DNA of 64,000 nt from Leucobacter triazinivorans (GTDB lineage: Bacteria; Actinomycetota; Actinomycetes; Actinomycetales; Microbacteriaceae): assembly GCF_004208635.1 (NCBI RefSeq), contig NZ_CP035806.1, positions 3,410,001 through 3,474,000 on the forward strand. Direction: 5' to 3'. Within the stretch, counting starts at the first letter, position 1, and every line of letters starts with the position of its first letter. Shown here piece by piece: positions 16,877 through 25,444 of this stretch. Position numbers and translations under genes: made by a program. The notes below the pieces were generated by a model. The model worked only from the letters and a program-made list of their open reading frames with translations. It did not search any database and was not told the origin of the DNA.

Positions 16877-17785
16877 ATGACTGCGAAGAAGAAGCTTGTC
16901 GCCGCCACCGCTGCAGGTGTCCTGGCCGTGATGTCGCTCGGGGCGTCTGCCGCGAGCGCGGCCGGTCCCGACATCGAGGTCTCGCCGGATCCGGCCTTCC
17001 CGGGCACCACCGTCCAGGTGAGCGGCGCGGACTGCGTCGACGGCGACGGGAACGAGGGTAGCGTCACCGTAGAGGTCGACGGCGAGGTCACCTCGGCCAC
17101 GGTCGATCCCGACGGCAGCTGGCGGGCGTGGATCGCCGCACCCTGGGCCGTCGGCACGTACGACGTCTCGGCGAGCTGCGACGCCTACTACGGCGCGCCC
17201 ATCGTCTACAACGCCTCGACGCTGACCGTGGAGGACTACGACACGGGCTACGAGTGGCTCGAGCTCGAGCTCTCCCACGCCTCGGTGCCGGCCGGAGCTG
17301 AACAGGGCGTGCGCGTCGAGGGCTTCGCCCCGGGGGCTGAGGTCATCGTGCGACTGGGGCTGCCGACCGATGACGATGACCTGGCGCCCGCCGCGGCCGC
17401 AGCTGTCGAGGGCACCTTCAACAGCGCCATCGGCAACTGGGAGTTCGGCACCTTCACCGCCGATGCGCACGGGGTGCTCGAGACCACGCTGCGGGTGCCG
17501 GCCGAGCTCGAGCCGCGCGAGTACGCGATCGGCGCCTTCGGCGCCGACGCCGGTGCGGTCGGCACCTTCACCGTGACCGCCGGCGACGCCTCCGACGGGG
17601 GCGGCACCGGCAAGATCACCGGCACCGGCAGCACGACCGGCACCACCACCGGCAACGGCGGCAAGCTCGCCACGACCGGTGGCGAGGGCATGCTCAACTT
17701 CGCGCTGCTCGCCGGCGCCGCCGTGGCCCTCACGGCCGGTGTCACGCTCGTCGTGGCTCGCCGTCGCGGCACGGCAGCCGAGTAG
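16877..17785 (+). CDS. Secreted cell-wall-anchored protein with LAXTG sorting signal
   Basis: A 302-residue surface protein of unknown role. It has a signal peptide (KKK, hydrophobic stretch, cleavage near ASAAG), two beta-sandwich-like repeats (about 35-115 and 125-240) with Ser/Asp-rich strands, a Gly-Thr-rich spacer, then the sorting motif LATTG, a hydrophobic helix and RRR. LAXTG is the motif favoured by class E sortases of high-GC actinobacteria, so covalent attachment to peptidoglycan is likely; no sortase gene is in the window. A ribosome-binding GAGGAA lies 7 nt before the ATG. The preceding 196 bp (16681-16876) hold only its promoter region; I see no other gene there. Confidence 0.8.
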   Translation: MTAKKKLVAATAAGVLAVMSLGASAASAAGPDIEVSPDPAFPGTTVQVSGADCVDGDGNEGSVTVEVDGEVTSATVDPDGSWRAWIAAPWAVGTYDVSASCDAYYGAPIVYNASTLTVEDYDTGYEWLELELSHASVPAGAEQGVRVEGFAPGAEVIVRLGLPTDDDDLAPAAAAAVEGTFNSAIGNWEFGTFTADAHGVLETTLRVPAELEPREYAIGAFGADAGAVGTFTVTAGDASDGGGTGKITGTGSTTGTTTGNGGKLATTGGEGMLNFALLAGAAVALTAGVTLVVARRRGTAAE

Positions 17786-18833
17786 CCCGCTGAGCGACTC
17801 GGCGAGCGGTATCGCAGCCGCGCACGCCGGCGGCCGAGAGGGTTCCACACACTCCCGGCCGCCGGCGTCTCGGCGTGCCCGGAGATGGGGGCTGAGGATC
17901 GGGGTCGGGGCGCTCGTGCTGACCCTGCTCTCGGGGCTCGGTGCGTGGGCGGTGCTCGCGCGGGTCGACTGGATCGAGCTCGCGCCGCGCGATCTCGATC
18001 CCGATACCGTCTATCTCTTCGTCGGCGCCGATGCGGGAATCGCGCGAGACCCGTCCGACGTCCAGTACACGGAGGATGCGGACGCTCCTGCACGAGCGGA
18101 CGTGCTGCTGCTCGTGCGCCTCGGCGCCTCGGGCGAGGCGAGCGCGGTGTCGGTTCCGCGGGATGTCGTCGCGACCGGGATCGGTCGGCCCATCCGGCTC
18201 GCGCTGACGCTGCTCGACGGCCCGCAGCTGCTCGTCGACGGCGTGTGCGGAGGGCTCGGCGTCGAGGTCGACCGCGTCGTCGTCATCGACGGGCGCGGCT
18301 TCGCCGAGCTCGTCGACGCGGTCGGCGGGATCGAGGTCGACGTATCCGCACCCCTCCGCGATCCCGCGGCCGAGCTGCGCCTGGACGAGGCGGGACTCCA
18401 GCGCCTCGATGGCGCCACCGCCCTGGCGCTCGTCCGGTCCCGCCACGCCGAGACCCTCGTCGACGGGACTTGGGTGGCGCAGGACGAGGCGGGCGGCGCG
18501 GTGGACCGGGCCGCGTGGGCCGGGCTGGTCCTGGATCGCGTTCGCGCGGCCATCGGCGACGCCGCCCCGTGGACGCTCGCGCGTGCCGCCTGGGCCGCGA
18601 GCAGCGGCGTCACGATCGGCGGCGGCCTGCACCCCGTGGAGCTGCTGCGACTCGCGAGCGCGGACGTGGCTCCGAGCGTGCTCCCCACGCGCACGATCGG
18701 GGGCGGCCTGCCCCGTGTGCCCGGCGACGAGGGCGAAGCCGTGCTGCGCGAGGCTGGATTCGACACCGGGTGCCGGGTCGGCGCCGCCGGGGCGACAGGG
18801 CGCGCGCATCCTTCGCACGCTCCGACCGGGTAG
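17739..18833 (+). CDS. LytR-CpsA-Psr (LCP) family protein, start uncertain
   Basis: LCP enzymes attach polymers such as teichoic or other wall glycans to peptidoglycan from undecaprenyl-linked donors. After a basic segment (SRRARRWGLRIG) there is one membrane helix, then an extracytoplasmic LCP domain: RADVLLLVRLG, SVPRD, a hydrophobic pocket segment, VVVIDGRGFAELVDAVGGIEV, LRLDEAGLQRLDGATALALVRSRH. The lipid-phosphate-binding Arg/Asp positions in SVPRD and VRSRH are present, while the usual D-x-G-R-x-x-R-Q-Q segment is degenerate (GGAVDRAAW). The start is unclear: GTG 17739 overlaps the LAXTG gene by 47 bp, and CTG 17790 or CTG 17892 are the only in-frame alternatives before the helix. It sits next to a wall-anchored protein. 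Confidence 0.7.
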   Translation: MSRSSWLAVAARQPSSPLSDSASGIAAAHAGGREGSTHSRPPASRRARRWGLRIGVGALVLTLLSGLGAWAVLARVDWIELAPRDLDPDTVYLFVGADAGIARDPSDVQYTEDADAPARADVLLLVRLGASGEASAVSVPRDVVATGIGRPIRLALTLLDGPQLLVDGVCGGLGVEVDRVVVIDGRGFAELVDAVGGIEVDVSAPLRDPAAELRLDEAGLQRLDGATALALVRSRHAETLVDGTWVAQDEAGGAVDRAAWAGLVLDRVRAAIGDAAPWTLARAAWAASSGVTIGGGLHPVELLRLASADVAPSVLPTRTIGGGLPRVPGDEGEAVLREAGFDTGCRVGAAGATGRAHPSHAPTG

Positions 18834-18845
18834 AATCTGGCTATC

Positions 18846-20408
18846 ATGGCTACTTTCGGAAACCTCTCGCAGCGGCTCACCGACACCTTCAAGAACCTGC
18901 GCGCGAAGGGCAAGCTCTCGGCCTCCGACGTCGACAGCACGGTGCGTGAGATCCGCCGCGCTCTGCTCGAGGCCGACGTTGCCCTCGACGTCGTGAAGGC
19001 CTTCACCGCCACGGTGCGCGAGCGCGCCCTGGGCGATGAGGTGAATCAGGCGCTCAACCCGGCGCAGCAGGTCGTGCAGATCGTCAACGAGGAGCTCGTC
19101 GGCATTCTGGGCGGCGAGCAGCGCAGGCTGCAGTTCGCGAAGAATCCGCCGACCGTCATCATGCTCGCCGGGCTGCAGGGCGCCGGCAAGACGACGCTCG
19201 CGGGCAAGCTCGCGAAGTGGCTGAAGGATCAGGGCCACACGCCTCTGCTCGTGGCCTGCGACCTGCAGCGCCCCAACGCCGTCACCCAGTTGGGCGTCGT
19301 CGCCGAGCAGGCGGGGGTCTCCGTTTTTGCGCCCGAGCCCGGGAACGGGGTCGGCGACCCGGTGCGGGTGGCCACGGACGGCGTGGCCGAAGCGCGTCGT
19401 GCGCACTACGACTTCGTGATCATCGACACCGCCGGCCGCCTCGGTGTCGATGCCGAGCTCATGCAGCAGGCCTCCGACATCCGCAGGGCCACAGACCCCG
19501 ACGAGGTGCTCTTCGTCATCGATGCCATGATCGGGCAGGACGCCGTGGCGACGGCGCAGGCCTTCCAGGAGGGCGTCGACTTCACCGGCGTCGTGCTCAC
19601 CAAGCTCGACGGCGATGCGCGGGGCGGTGCGGCGCTCTCGATTCGGAGCCTCACGGGGCGCCCGATCCTCTTCGCGTCGACCGGGGAGGGGCTCGGGGAC
19701 TTCGAGCCGTTCCACCCGGATCGCATGGCGAGCCGCATTCTCGACCTCGGCGACATTCTCACGCTCATCGAACAGGCGCAGCAGACCTTCGACGAGGAGG
19801 AGGCCCGCAAGGTCGCGGAGAAGATCGCCTCGGACGCCTTCACGCTCGACGACTTCCTCGGCCAGATGCAGCAGCTGCGCAAGGCGGGGTCCATCAAGAA
19901 GATGATGGGGATGCTGCCCGGAATGGGCAAGATGAAGGAGCAGCTCGACGGCTTCGACGAGCGCGAGATCGTGCGCACCGAGGCCATCATCCAGTCGATG
20001 ACCCGCGAGGAGCGCGCGAATCCGAAGATCCTCAACGGCTCCCGGCGCCTGCGCATCGCGAAGGGGTCCGGCATGACGGTGACCGACGTGAACCAGCTGG
20101 TGCAGCGCTTCGAGCAGGCCGCGAAGATGATGAAGACCGTGGCGCGCGGCGGCGTGCCGCAGATCCCGGGCATGGGCGCCGTGCCGGGCATGGGCGGTCA
20201 CGGGGGCAAGAAGAAGCCGCAGGGCAAGGGCAAGGGCGCGAAGCGCTCGGGTAATCCCGCGAAGCGGGCGCAGGAAGCGGCGGGCATCGCGGCGAAGCCC
20301 GCTCAGGCCGGCGGTTCGGGCTTCGGGCTCGGAGCCGGTGCCGGCGCGCAGCCCAGCGAGGAGGACCTCGCCAAACTGCAGCAGATGCTCGGCAAGGGGC
20401 TGCGATAG
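18846..20408 (+). CDS. ffh: Signal recognition particle protein Ffh (SRP54)
   Basis: The protein core of the signal recognition particle; with 4.5S RNA it binds signal sequences at the ribosome. At 520 residues it has the N domain, the GTPase G domain (GLQGAGKTTLAGKLA about residue 102, CDLQRPNA, DTAGRLGVD, TKLDGDARGG) and the Met-rich M domain (KKMMGMLPGMGKMKEQ, and the RNA-binding SRRLRIAKGSG). The last 70 residues are a Lys, Gly and Ala-rich extension. A -10 box TAGAAT (18831-18836) ends 9 nt before the ATG and overlaps the stop of the LCP gene, so it has its own promoter. Confidence 0.97.
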   Translation: MATFGNLSQRLTDTFKNLRAKGKLSASDVDSTVREIRRALLEADVALDVVKAFTATVRERALGDEVNQALNPAQQVVQIVNEELVGILGGEQRRLQFAKNPPTVIMLAGLQGAGKTTLAGKLAKWLKDQGHTPLLVACDLQRPNAVTQLGVVAEQAGVSVFAPEPGNGVGDPVRVATDGVAEARRAHYDFVIIDTAGRLGVDAELMQQASDIRRATDPDEVLFVIDAMIGQDAVATAQAFQEGVDFTGVVLTKLDGDARGGAALSIRSLTGRPILFASTGEGLGDFEPFHPDRMASRILDLGDILTLIEQAQQTFDEEEARKVAEKIASDAFTLDDFLGQMQQLRKAGSIKKMMGMLPGMGKMKEQLDGFDEREIVRTEAIIQSMTREERANPKILNGSRRLRIAKGSGMTVTDVNQLVQRFEQAAKMMKTVARGGVPQIPGMGAVPGMGGHGGKKKPQGKGKGAKRSGNPAKRAQEAAGIAAKPAQAGGSGFGLGAGAGAQPSEEDLAKLQQMLGKGLR

Positions 20409-20414
20409 CGAGGG

Positions 20415-20467
20415 TAAAATCCCTGATCCTGACAAAAATTGATTTTCTACTCTCAGTGTGGCAGTAT
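20415..20467 (+). promoter_or_regulatory. Candidate promoters of the rpsP operon
   Basis: Two signals lie between ffh and rpsP: TAAAAT at 20415-20420, a strong -10 without a clear -35, and TTGATT (20439-20444) with 17-nt spacing to CAGTAT (20462-20467). Both would give leaders over 100 nt; the leader is fairly rich in short palindromes (GCGCAGCTGCGC near 20480, GATTCTCGAATC near 20540). The rpsP ATG follows AAGGAG. Confidence 0.5.
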
Positions 20468-20572
20468 TGACGGGTTCGCGCAGCTGCGCGCCCAGGCTTT
20501 CGCTCGGCTGATTCCCGCCGGGCGGCGTCGTTCCACTCGATTCTCGAATCGACCAACTCAAGGAGTCATCGC

Positions 20573-20992
20573 ATGGCTGTCAAGATCCGTCTGAAGCGCC
20601 TCGGCAAGATCCGCGCGCCCTACTACCGCATCGTCGTCGCCGATTCGCGCACCAAGCGCGACGGCCGCGTGATCGAGGAGATCGGCAAGTACCACCCGAC
20701 CGAGAACCCCTCGTTCATCGAGGTCGACTCGGATCGCGCGCAGTACTGGCTCGGTGTCGGCGCGCAGCCGACCGAGCAGGTGGCCGCGATCCTCAAGCTC
20801 ACCGGCGACTGGGGCAAGTTCTCGGGCGAGGGCAGCACCGAGTCGCAGGTGCAGCCGGTCGAGCCCAAGGCGGTCTTCGAGGCCGACGCCTCCAAGAAGA
20901 CCGTGCTGCGCCCGAAGGCCGACAAGCCCGCTGCGGCTCCGGCTGCCGAGGCTCCGGCCGAAGAGGCCGCTGCCGAGACCAGCGAGGACTAA
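20573..20992 (+). CDS. rpsP: 30S ribosomal protein S16
   Basis: Small-subunit protein needed for 16S rRNA folding. The first 80 residues are canonical S16 ([36 protein letters not shown]). The tail from about residue 105 is a charged Lys/Ala/Glu-rich extension ending [10 protein letters not shown], giving 139 residues compared with about 82 in E. coli; such tails are common in actinobacteria. The ATG is preceded by AAGGAG 7 nt upstream. It heads the rpsP-khpA-rimM-trmD operon, with khpA 5 nt downstream. Confidence 0.97.
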   Translation: MAVKIRLKRLGKIRAPYYRIVVADSRTKRDGRVIEEIGKYHPTENPSFIEVDSDRAQYWLGVGAQPTEQVAAILKLTGDWGKFSGEGSTESQVQPVEPKAVFEADASKKTVLRPKADKPAAAPAAEAPAEEAAAETSED

Positions 20993-20997
20993 TCCTC

Positions 20998-21291
20998 TTG
21001 GCTGAGCAGGCGCTGGCCGAGGCGCTCGACCATCTCGTCCGCGGCATCGTGGACCACCCGGACCACGTGCGCGTCGACGCGCGCGAGACCGGTCGCGGCG
21101 AGGTGCTCGAGGTGCGGGTGCACCCGAGCGATCTCGGTCGCGTGATCGGGCGCGGCGGTCGCACCGCCTCGTCGCTGCGCACCCTCGCCTCGGCGCTCGC
21201 CGAGAACGGTCGCGTGCGCGTCGACGTGGTCGACACCGACGCGACCAGCACCGACCCGACCAGCACCGACGCACCCGTGGGCGCCGCCTGA
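20998..21291 (+). CDS. khpA: KH-domain RNA-binding protein KhpA
   Basis: A 97-residue protein with a single KH domain. The GxxG loop is GRGG (in DLGRVIGRGGRTASSLRTL), which contacts single-stranded RNA. KhpA forms dimers, in many bacteria with KhpB/Jag, and affects ribosome assembly and cell division; the position between rpsP and rimM is conserved. The start is a TTG at 20998 in the context ACTAATCCTC-TTG, just after the rpsP stop; no internal ATG would keep the first helix. The last 15 residues contain a duplicated Thr-Ser-Thr-Asp segment, and the final base overlaps the rimM ATG. Confidence 0.93.
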   Translation: MAEQALAEALDHLVRGIVDHPDHVRVDARETGRGEVLEVRVHPSDLGRVIGRGGRTASSLRTLASALAENGRVRVDVVDTDATSTDPTSTDAPVGAA

Positions 21292-21944
21292 TGGCCGACG
21301 CGCGCGAGCGTGCACGAGCTCCCCGTCCCGCTAGCGGGGCGGGGAGCTTGCGCGTGGGGCGCCTGACCAAGCCGCACGGCTTGAAGGGCGGGATCAAGCT
21401 CGAGCTCTTCACCGACAATCCCGAGCTGAGATTCGTGCCCGGTGCGATCTTCCACCTGCAGGTGCCCGAGGACTCGCCCTGGTTCGGTCGCACCATCACC
21501 ATGCGCGAGCTGCGCTGGTTCAACGACGCTCCGGTGGGCTTCTTCGAGGAGCTTCCCGACCGCACGGCGGCCGAGGGGATCGTGCGCGCGATCCTCTGGA
21601 TCGACGAGCAGGCCGTCGCCGCGGGCGAGGAGGAGAACGCCTGGTACGACCATCAGCTCGTCGGGATGTCGGTGGTGCGCGACGACGCCGTGCTGGGCAC
21701 GGTGGCCGAGGTGCAGCACTTCCCGGCGCAGGACCTCCTCGCCGTGACGACCGATCGCGGCACCGTGCTCGTGCCCTTTGTCGAGGCCATCGTGCCGAGC
21801 GTCGACGTCGAGGCCGGCGTCGTGCGGGTGACGCCGCCCACGGGGCTCTTCGACGACGCCGACGGCGCGGACGGCCCCGGAGAGGTCGCGGAATCGGCCG
21901 GCGCCGGGGAGACCGAGGACACGGGGGAGGCCGGGGGCCGATGA
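21291..21944 (+). CDS. rimM: 16S rRNA processing protein RimM
   Basis: Ribosome maturation factor that binds S19 and helps the 30S head assemble. The N-terminal RimM domain ([23 protein letters not shown]) and the PRC-barrel (about residues 110-180, [35 protein letters not shown]) are both clear. The protein starts with a charged extension (about 15 residues) and ends in a Gly/Asp/Glu-rich tail. A long RNA hairpin forms in the coding DNA for the extension (21317-21348), only 26 nt after the ATG. The ATG overlaps the khpA stop by 1 nt and the stop overlaps trmD by 4 nt. Confidence 0.95.
   Translation: MADARERARAPRPASGAGSLRVGRLTKPHGLKGGIKLELFTDNPELRFVPGAIFHLQVPEDSPWFGRTITMRELRWFNDAPVGFFEELPDRTAAEGIVRAILWIDEQAVAAGEEENAWYDHQLVGMSVVRDDAVLGTVAEVQHFPAQDLLAVTTDRGTVLVPFVEAIVPSVDVEAGVVRVTPPTGLFDDADGADGPGEVAESAGAGETEDTGEAGGR
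21317..21348 (+). other. Strong RNA hairpin in the 5' coding region of rimM
   Basis: AGCTCCCCGTCCCGC (21317-21331), a 2-nt loop TA, then GCGGGGCGGGGAGCT (21334-21348) form a 15-bp stem in which the only non-Watson-Crick pair is one U-G. No U-tract follows, so it is not a classical terminator. It encodes [10 protein letters not shown] and lies within the region covered by a starting ribosome. Confidence 0.85.
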
Positions 21945-22690
21945 GGATCGACATCGTCTCGATCTTCCCCGGCTATTTCGAGTCGCTCGGACTCTCGCTG
22001 CTCGGCAGGGCATCGCAGAAGGGTCTCATCGACGTGCGGGTGCACGATCTGCGGGATGCCGCGCATGATCGGCACCGCACGGTCGACGACACGCCTGCCG
22101 GCGGCGGCGCCGGAATGGTCATGAAGCCCGAGCCGTGGGGCGAGATGCTCGACGGGATCCTCGCATCGGACGACGCGGACCCGGATCCCGTGATCATCTT
22201 TCCCTCGCCCGCCGGTGAGGTCTTCGACCAGCGCATGGCCCGCGAGCTCGCGGAGGAGCGGCACCTGGTCTTCGGCTGCGGCCGCTACGAGGGGATCGAT
22301 CACCGGGTCTTCGACGAGTACTCCGCGCGCGGGCGCGTGCGTCTCGTGAGTATCGGAGACTACGTGCTCAACGGAGGAGAGGTCGCGACGATCGCCATGA
22401 TCGAGGCGATCGGGCGCCTGGTGCCCGGAGTGGTGGGCAACCCGGCAAGCCTCGTCGAGGAATCGCACGAGGAAGACGGGCTGCTGGAGTACCCCAGCTA
22501 CACGAAGCCCGCGCAGTGGCGCGGGCATGCGGTGCCTCCGGTACTGCTGAGCGGCAATCACGCGGCGGTCGACGCGTGGCGACGCGAGCAGCGCATCGAG
22601 CGCACGCGCGAGGTGCGTCCCGAGCTGCTGCCGCCTGAGCTGCGCGGAGCCTCGCGGGGACGGCACGCCGCGGACGAGTCTCGCCGCTAG
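21941..22690 (+). CDS. trmD: tRNA (guanine37-N1)-methyltransferase TrmD
   Basis: Methylates G37 next to the anticodon, using S-adenosylmethionine, to prevent frameshifting. The 249-residue protein has the trefoil-knot SPOUT fold: [14 protein letters not shown] at the start, [29 protein letters not shown] and the knot motif [11 protein letters not shown], followed by the C-terminal helical domain with [20 protein letters not shown]. The Asp of the [15 protein letters not shown] pair used in catalysis is present. Its ATG overlaps the rimM stop, and it closes the rpsP operon; murT follows from its own start signal. Confidence 0.97.
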   Translation: MRIDIVSIFPGYFESLGLSLLGRASQKGLIDVRVHDLRDAAHDRHRTVDDTPAGGGAGMVMKPEPWGEMLDGILASDDADPDPVIIFPSPAGEVFDQRMARELAEERHLVFGCGRYEGIDHRVFDEYSARGRVRLVSIGDYVLNGGEVATIAMIEAIGRLVPGVVGNPASLVEESHEEDGLLEYPSYTKPAQWRGHAVPPVLLSGNHAAVDAWRREQRIERTREVRPELLPPELRGASRGRHAADESRR

Positions 22691-22699
22691 GCTTGACGC

Positions 22700-24034
22700 A
22701 TGCGTGATTTCCTCTCGGCCGCCATCGGCAAGTCGGTGCGGCAGGTCGCGCGGCTGCGCGGCGGCGGCTCCGCGCTCCCCGGGCTCGTCGTGGAACGTCT
22801 GGATCCGGGTTTCCTCTCCCGCGTGCTCGGCCGCCTGCCCTACGGCGTGGTCGCGGTGAGCGGCACCAACGGGAAGACGACCACCACGAAGATGATCGTG
22901 GAGATGCTCGAGGCCCAGGGCCTCAGGGTCTTCACCAATCGCACCGGCTCGAACTTCTCGCGCGGCGTGGTGGCGGCCGCGATTCAGGAGTGCTCGCTGG
23001 GCGGCAGACTCGACGCCGACATCGCCGTGCTCGAACTCGATGAGGCGCACGCGATGTACTTCATCGACCGTGTGCCGCCGCGCATCACGCTGCTGCTCAA
23101 CGTGCTGCGCGATCAGCTCGACCGGTTCGGGGAGATCGACACGACGGCGAAGCTGCTGCAGCGCATCGCGGACGCGACGACCGAGGGCCTCGTGGTGAAC
23201 CGCGAGGACCGCCTCGTGGCCGCGATCGGCGAGCGCACGCGCGAGCGGTCCGGCGCACCCGAGGTGCGCGCATTCGGGCTCTCCGACGCGCTGCTGTCCA
23301 CGTTTCCCAGCGACGACGACTTCCACGCGGCCCCCGGGCTCGCGGCCCCTGCTCCGGCGATCGAGCGCGAGGAGGCCGACGTCACACTGGTGGAGCTCGG
23401 GGACCACGAGGCGGTGTTCCGCATCGACGGTGTCGAGCACCGCACCTCCCTCAAGCTCGAGGGGCTCTACAACACGTTCAACGCGGCGTCGGCGCTCGTC
23501 ACGGTGCGCATGATCCTCGAGGCGGGCCCGCTCGCGGGACTCGTCGCGGGATCCCGGCCGCACCCGGACACCGGGGAGATCCTGGCCGCGCTCGCCGAGG
23601 TGCGACCGGCGTTCGGCCGCGGCGAGCGGCTCATGCTCGACGGTCGGCCGCTCGAGCTGGTGCTCGTGAAGAATCCGGCCGGCTTCCGGCTCGGACTCGC
23701 ATCATTCGATCCGAGCGGCGTGGCCGCGATGATCGCGATCAACGATCAGTACGCCGACGGTCGCGACATGTCGTGGCTCTGGGACGTCGACTTCACCTCC
23801 CTCTCCGAGTCCGGCGTCGATACGGTCAGCGGAACTCGCGCGTGGGACATGACCCTGCGACTCGAGCACGACGATGTGCCCGTGGGGCACGTCGAGGAGG
23901 AGCTGGCCCACGCGCTCCGGGAGTTCCGCGAGCGTACCCGGGGGAGCGCGCGCCGCATCTACTGCACCTACACCGCCATGCTCGAGCTGCGGAAGGCGCT
24001 CTCGGAACTGACCGAGGTGGAGGACATCTGGTGA
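22700..24034 (+). CDS. murT: Lipid II isoglutaminyl synthase, MurT subunit
   Basis: With GatD it amidates the D-glutamate of lipid II to D-isoglutamine. The protein (444 residues) has the Mur ligase central domain with Walker A VSGTNGKTTTTK (residues 53-64), NRTGSNFSRG, ELDEAHAMYF, and the C-terminal DUF1727 part with INDQYADGRDMSWLWDVDF, which carries the acid that completes the GatD active site. The Cys4 zinc ribbon inserted in the Staphylococcus MurT central domain is missing: the corresponding place (about residues 205-232) is a short Ala/Pro-rich loop without cysteine. ATG 22700 follows TAGGCT by 6 nt, so the murT-gatD pair appears to have a leaderless promoter overlapping the trmD stop. 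Confidence 0.92.
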   Translation: MRDFLSAAIGKSVRQVARLRGGGSALPGLVVERLDPGFLSRVLGRLPYGVVAVSGTNGKTTTTKMIVEMLEAQGLRVFTNRTGSNFSRGVVAAAIQECSLGGRLDADIAVLELDEAHAMYFIDRVPPRITLLLNVLRDQLDRFGEIDTTAKLLQRIADATTEGLVVNREDRLVAAIGERTRERSGAPEVRAFGLSDALLSTFPSDDDFHAAPGLAAPAPAIEREEADVTLVELGDHEAVFRIDGVEHRTSLKLEGLYNTFNAASALVTVRMILEAGPLAGLVAGSRPHPDTGEILAALAEVRPAFGRGERLMLDGRPLELVLVKNPAGFRLGLASFDPSGVAAMIAINDQYADGRDMSWLWDVDFTSLSESGVDTVSGTRAWDMTLRLEHDDVPVGHVEEELAHALREFRERTRGSARRIYCTYTAMLELRKALSELTEVEDIW

Positions 24035-24756
24035 GCGAGCAACGGGAACTGACGATCGTGTCGCTGTACCCGCGCGACATGAACATCTACGGGGATCGCG
24101 GCAATGTGCTCTCCCTCGTGCGGAGAGCGCGCGCGCACGGGTACGCGCCGAGCGTGGTCGAGGTCGACCCGGGCGATCCGCTGCCCGAGCACGTGGACAT
24201 CGTGATCGGCGGCGGCGGCCAGGACTCGGGCCAGGGGCGTGTGGCGAAGGACCTCGCGGCGCGCGCGGACGAGATCCGGGGGCTCGCCGCGGACGGCACG
24301 CCCATGCTCGTGATCTGCGGGCTCTACCAGCTATTCGGCCACCGCTTCGTGACGCACTCGGGCGAGGAACTGGTGGGGATCGGCGTACTGGACGTCGAGA
24401 CCCGCGGCGGCAGCGAGCGCATGATCGGCAACATCGTGCTCGAGTCGGAGGAGTTCGGCGAGATCATCGGGTATGAGAATCACAGCGGCAATACCGAACT
24501 GGGCGCGGGGTCGCGCCCGCTCGGACGGGTGGTGCAGGGTGCCGGGAACAACCCGTCCGACGGCGTCGAGGGCGCCCGGACGGGGAATGTGATCGGCAGC
24601 TATCTGCACGGGTCTCTCCTCCCCAAGAATCCGGCGCTCAGCGACTTCCTGATCGGCGAGGCCGCGCAGCGCCGCTACGGGGGGTTCGCGCCGATCGCGG
24701 GGACCGACGAGACCGTGCGGCGCGCGCGCGCGAGCGCGAAGCGGCGGCCCCGCTGA
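24031..24756 (+). CDS. gatD: Lipid II isoglutaminyl synthase, GatD glutaminase subunit
   Basis: A class I glutamine amidotransferase-like subunit (241 residues) that releases ammonia from glutamine for MurT. The nucleophile is Cys96 in VICGLYQLFG, and His193 lies in GSYLHGSLLPKNP; the third residue is supplied by MurT, as in the known structures. The GGGGQDSGQ loop near residue 60 forms the oxyanion region. GTG 24031 overlaps the murT stop by 4 nt, typical of this obligate pair. The region after it (24757-24876) contains only the promoter of the YceI gene. Confidence 0.95.
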   Translation: MSEQRELTIVSLYPRDMNIYGDRGNVLSLVRRARAHGYAPSVVEVDPGDPLPEHVDIVIGGGGQDSGQGRVAKDLAARADEIRGLAADGTPMLVICGLYQLFGHRFVTHSGEELVGIGVLDVETRGGSERMIGNIVLESEEFGEIIGYENHSGNTELGAGSRPLGRVVQGAGNNPSDGVEGARTGNVIGSYLHGSLLPKNPALSDFLIGEAAQRRYGGFAPIAGTDETVRRARASAKRRPR

Positions 24757-24812
24757 CGTCTCGCATCCGGCCCGGAAAACCAGGCGGCTGAGAAATCTTG
24801 CCGCGAGTGGGA

Positions 24813-24830
24813 ATATGCATGCGCATATAT
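24813..24830. promoter_or_regulatory. AT-rich palindrome in the YceI promoter
   Basis: ATATGC-ATGC-GCATAT (24813-24828) is a perfect inverted repeat in the most AT-rich spot of the region, overlapping possible -10 hexamers (CATATA, TATATC). It lies about 50 bp before the gene and is a candidate operator, for example of a MarR-type regulator. Confidence 0.5.
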
Positions 24831-24876
24831 CAGTTGTGCTCTATCGGACCCAGTCGGAAGAACGAAAGGCACCACA

Positions 24877-25434
24877 ATGAGCACTACCGTAGAGCAGATC
24901 CCCGGATACCGCGTCGGCACCTGGACGGTCGATCCCACGCACTCCGAGGTCGCCTTCTCCGTGCGGCACCTCGCCATCAGCAAGGTCAAGGGAAAGTTCG
25001 AGCAGTTCGACGCCACGTTCGTGACGGCTGAGAACCCGCTCGATTCGCGCGTCGAGGCGACGGCAGAGGTCGCGTCGATCAACACGAACCAGGCGGACCG
25101 CGACGGGCACCTGCGCACGGGCGACTTCTTCGCGGCGGAGGAGCACCCGCAGATCTCCTTCACGTCCACGGGAGTGCGCCAGGACGGCGGCGACTTCACG
25201 GTGGACGGCGAGCTCACGATGCGCGGCGTGACCCGACCGGTGTCATTCGACTTCGAGTTCGGCGGCTTCGGCGAGGATCCGTACGGCAACTACAAGGTCG
25301 GCTTCACCGCCACCGCCGTCGTGAAGCGCGAGGACTTCGGGCTGACCTGGAACGCCCCGCTCGAGAAGGGCGGCCTGCTGCTCGGCTCGGACGTGACCAT
25401 CACGCTCGACATCCAGGCGGCGCTCCAGCAGTAG
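24877..25434 (+). CDS. YceI family protein
   Basis: A 185-residue lipocalin-like beta-barrel protein. The family signature is complete: WTVDPTHSEVAFSVRHLAISKVKGKF, then SINTNQADRDGHLRTGDFFAAEEHPQISF, GELTMRGVTRPV and the closing strands EDFGLTWN. YceI proteins bind polyisoprenoids or other amphipathic molecules and are often induced by stress. There is no signal peptide, so unlike E. coli YceI this one is cytoplasmic, as is usual in actinobacteria. It has an AGGCACC leader and its own promoter region with a palindrome, and ends in a strong terminator shared with the converging binding-protein gene. Confidence 0.92.
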   Translation: MSTTVEQIPGYRVGTWTVDPTHSEVAFSVRHLAISKVKGKFEQFDATFVTAENPLDSRVEATAEVASINTNQADRDGHLRTGDFFAAEEHPQISFTSTGVRQDGGDFTVDGELTMRGVTRPVSFDFEFGGFGEDPYGNYKVGFTATAVVKREDFGLTWNAPLEKGGLLLGSDVTITLDIQAALQQ

Positions 25435-25444
25435 CGCTCGGAGA

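Noticed and set aside
17742..20561. Long open frame antisense to the LCP and ffh genes
   Set aside because: Shadow of strongly biased coding DNA; ffh on plus is certain.
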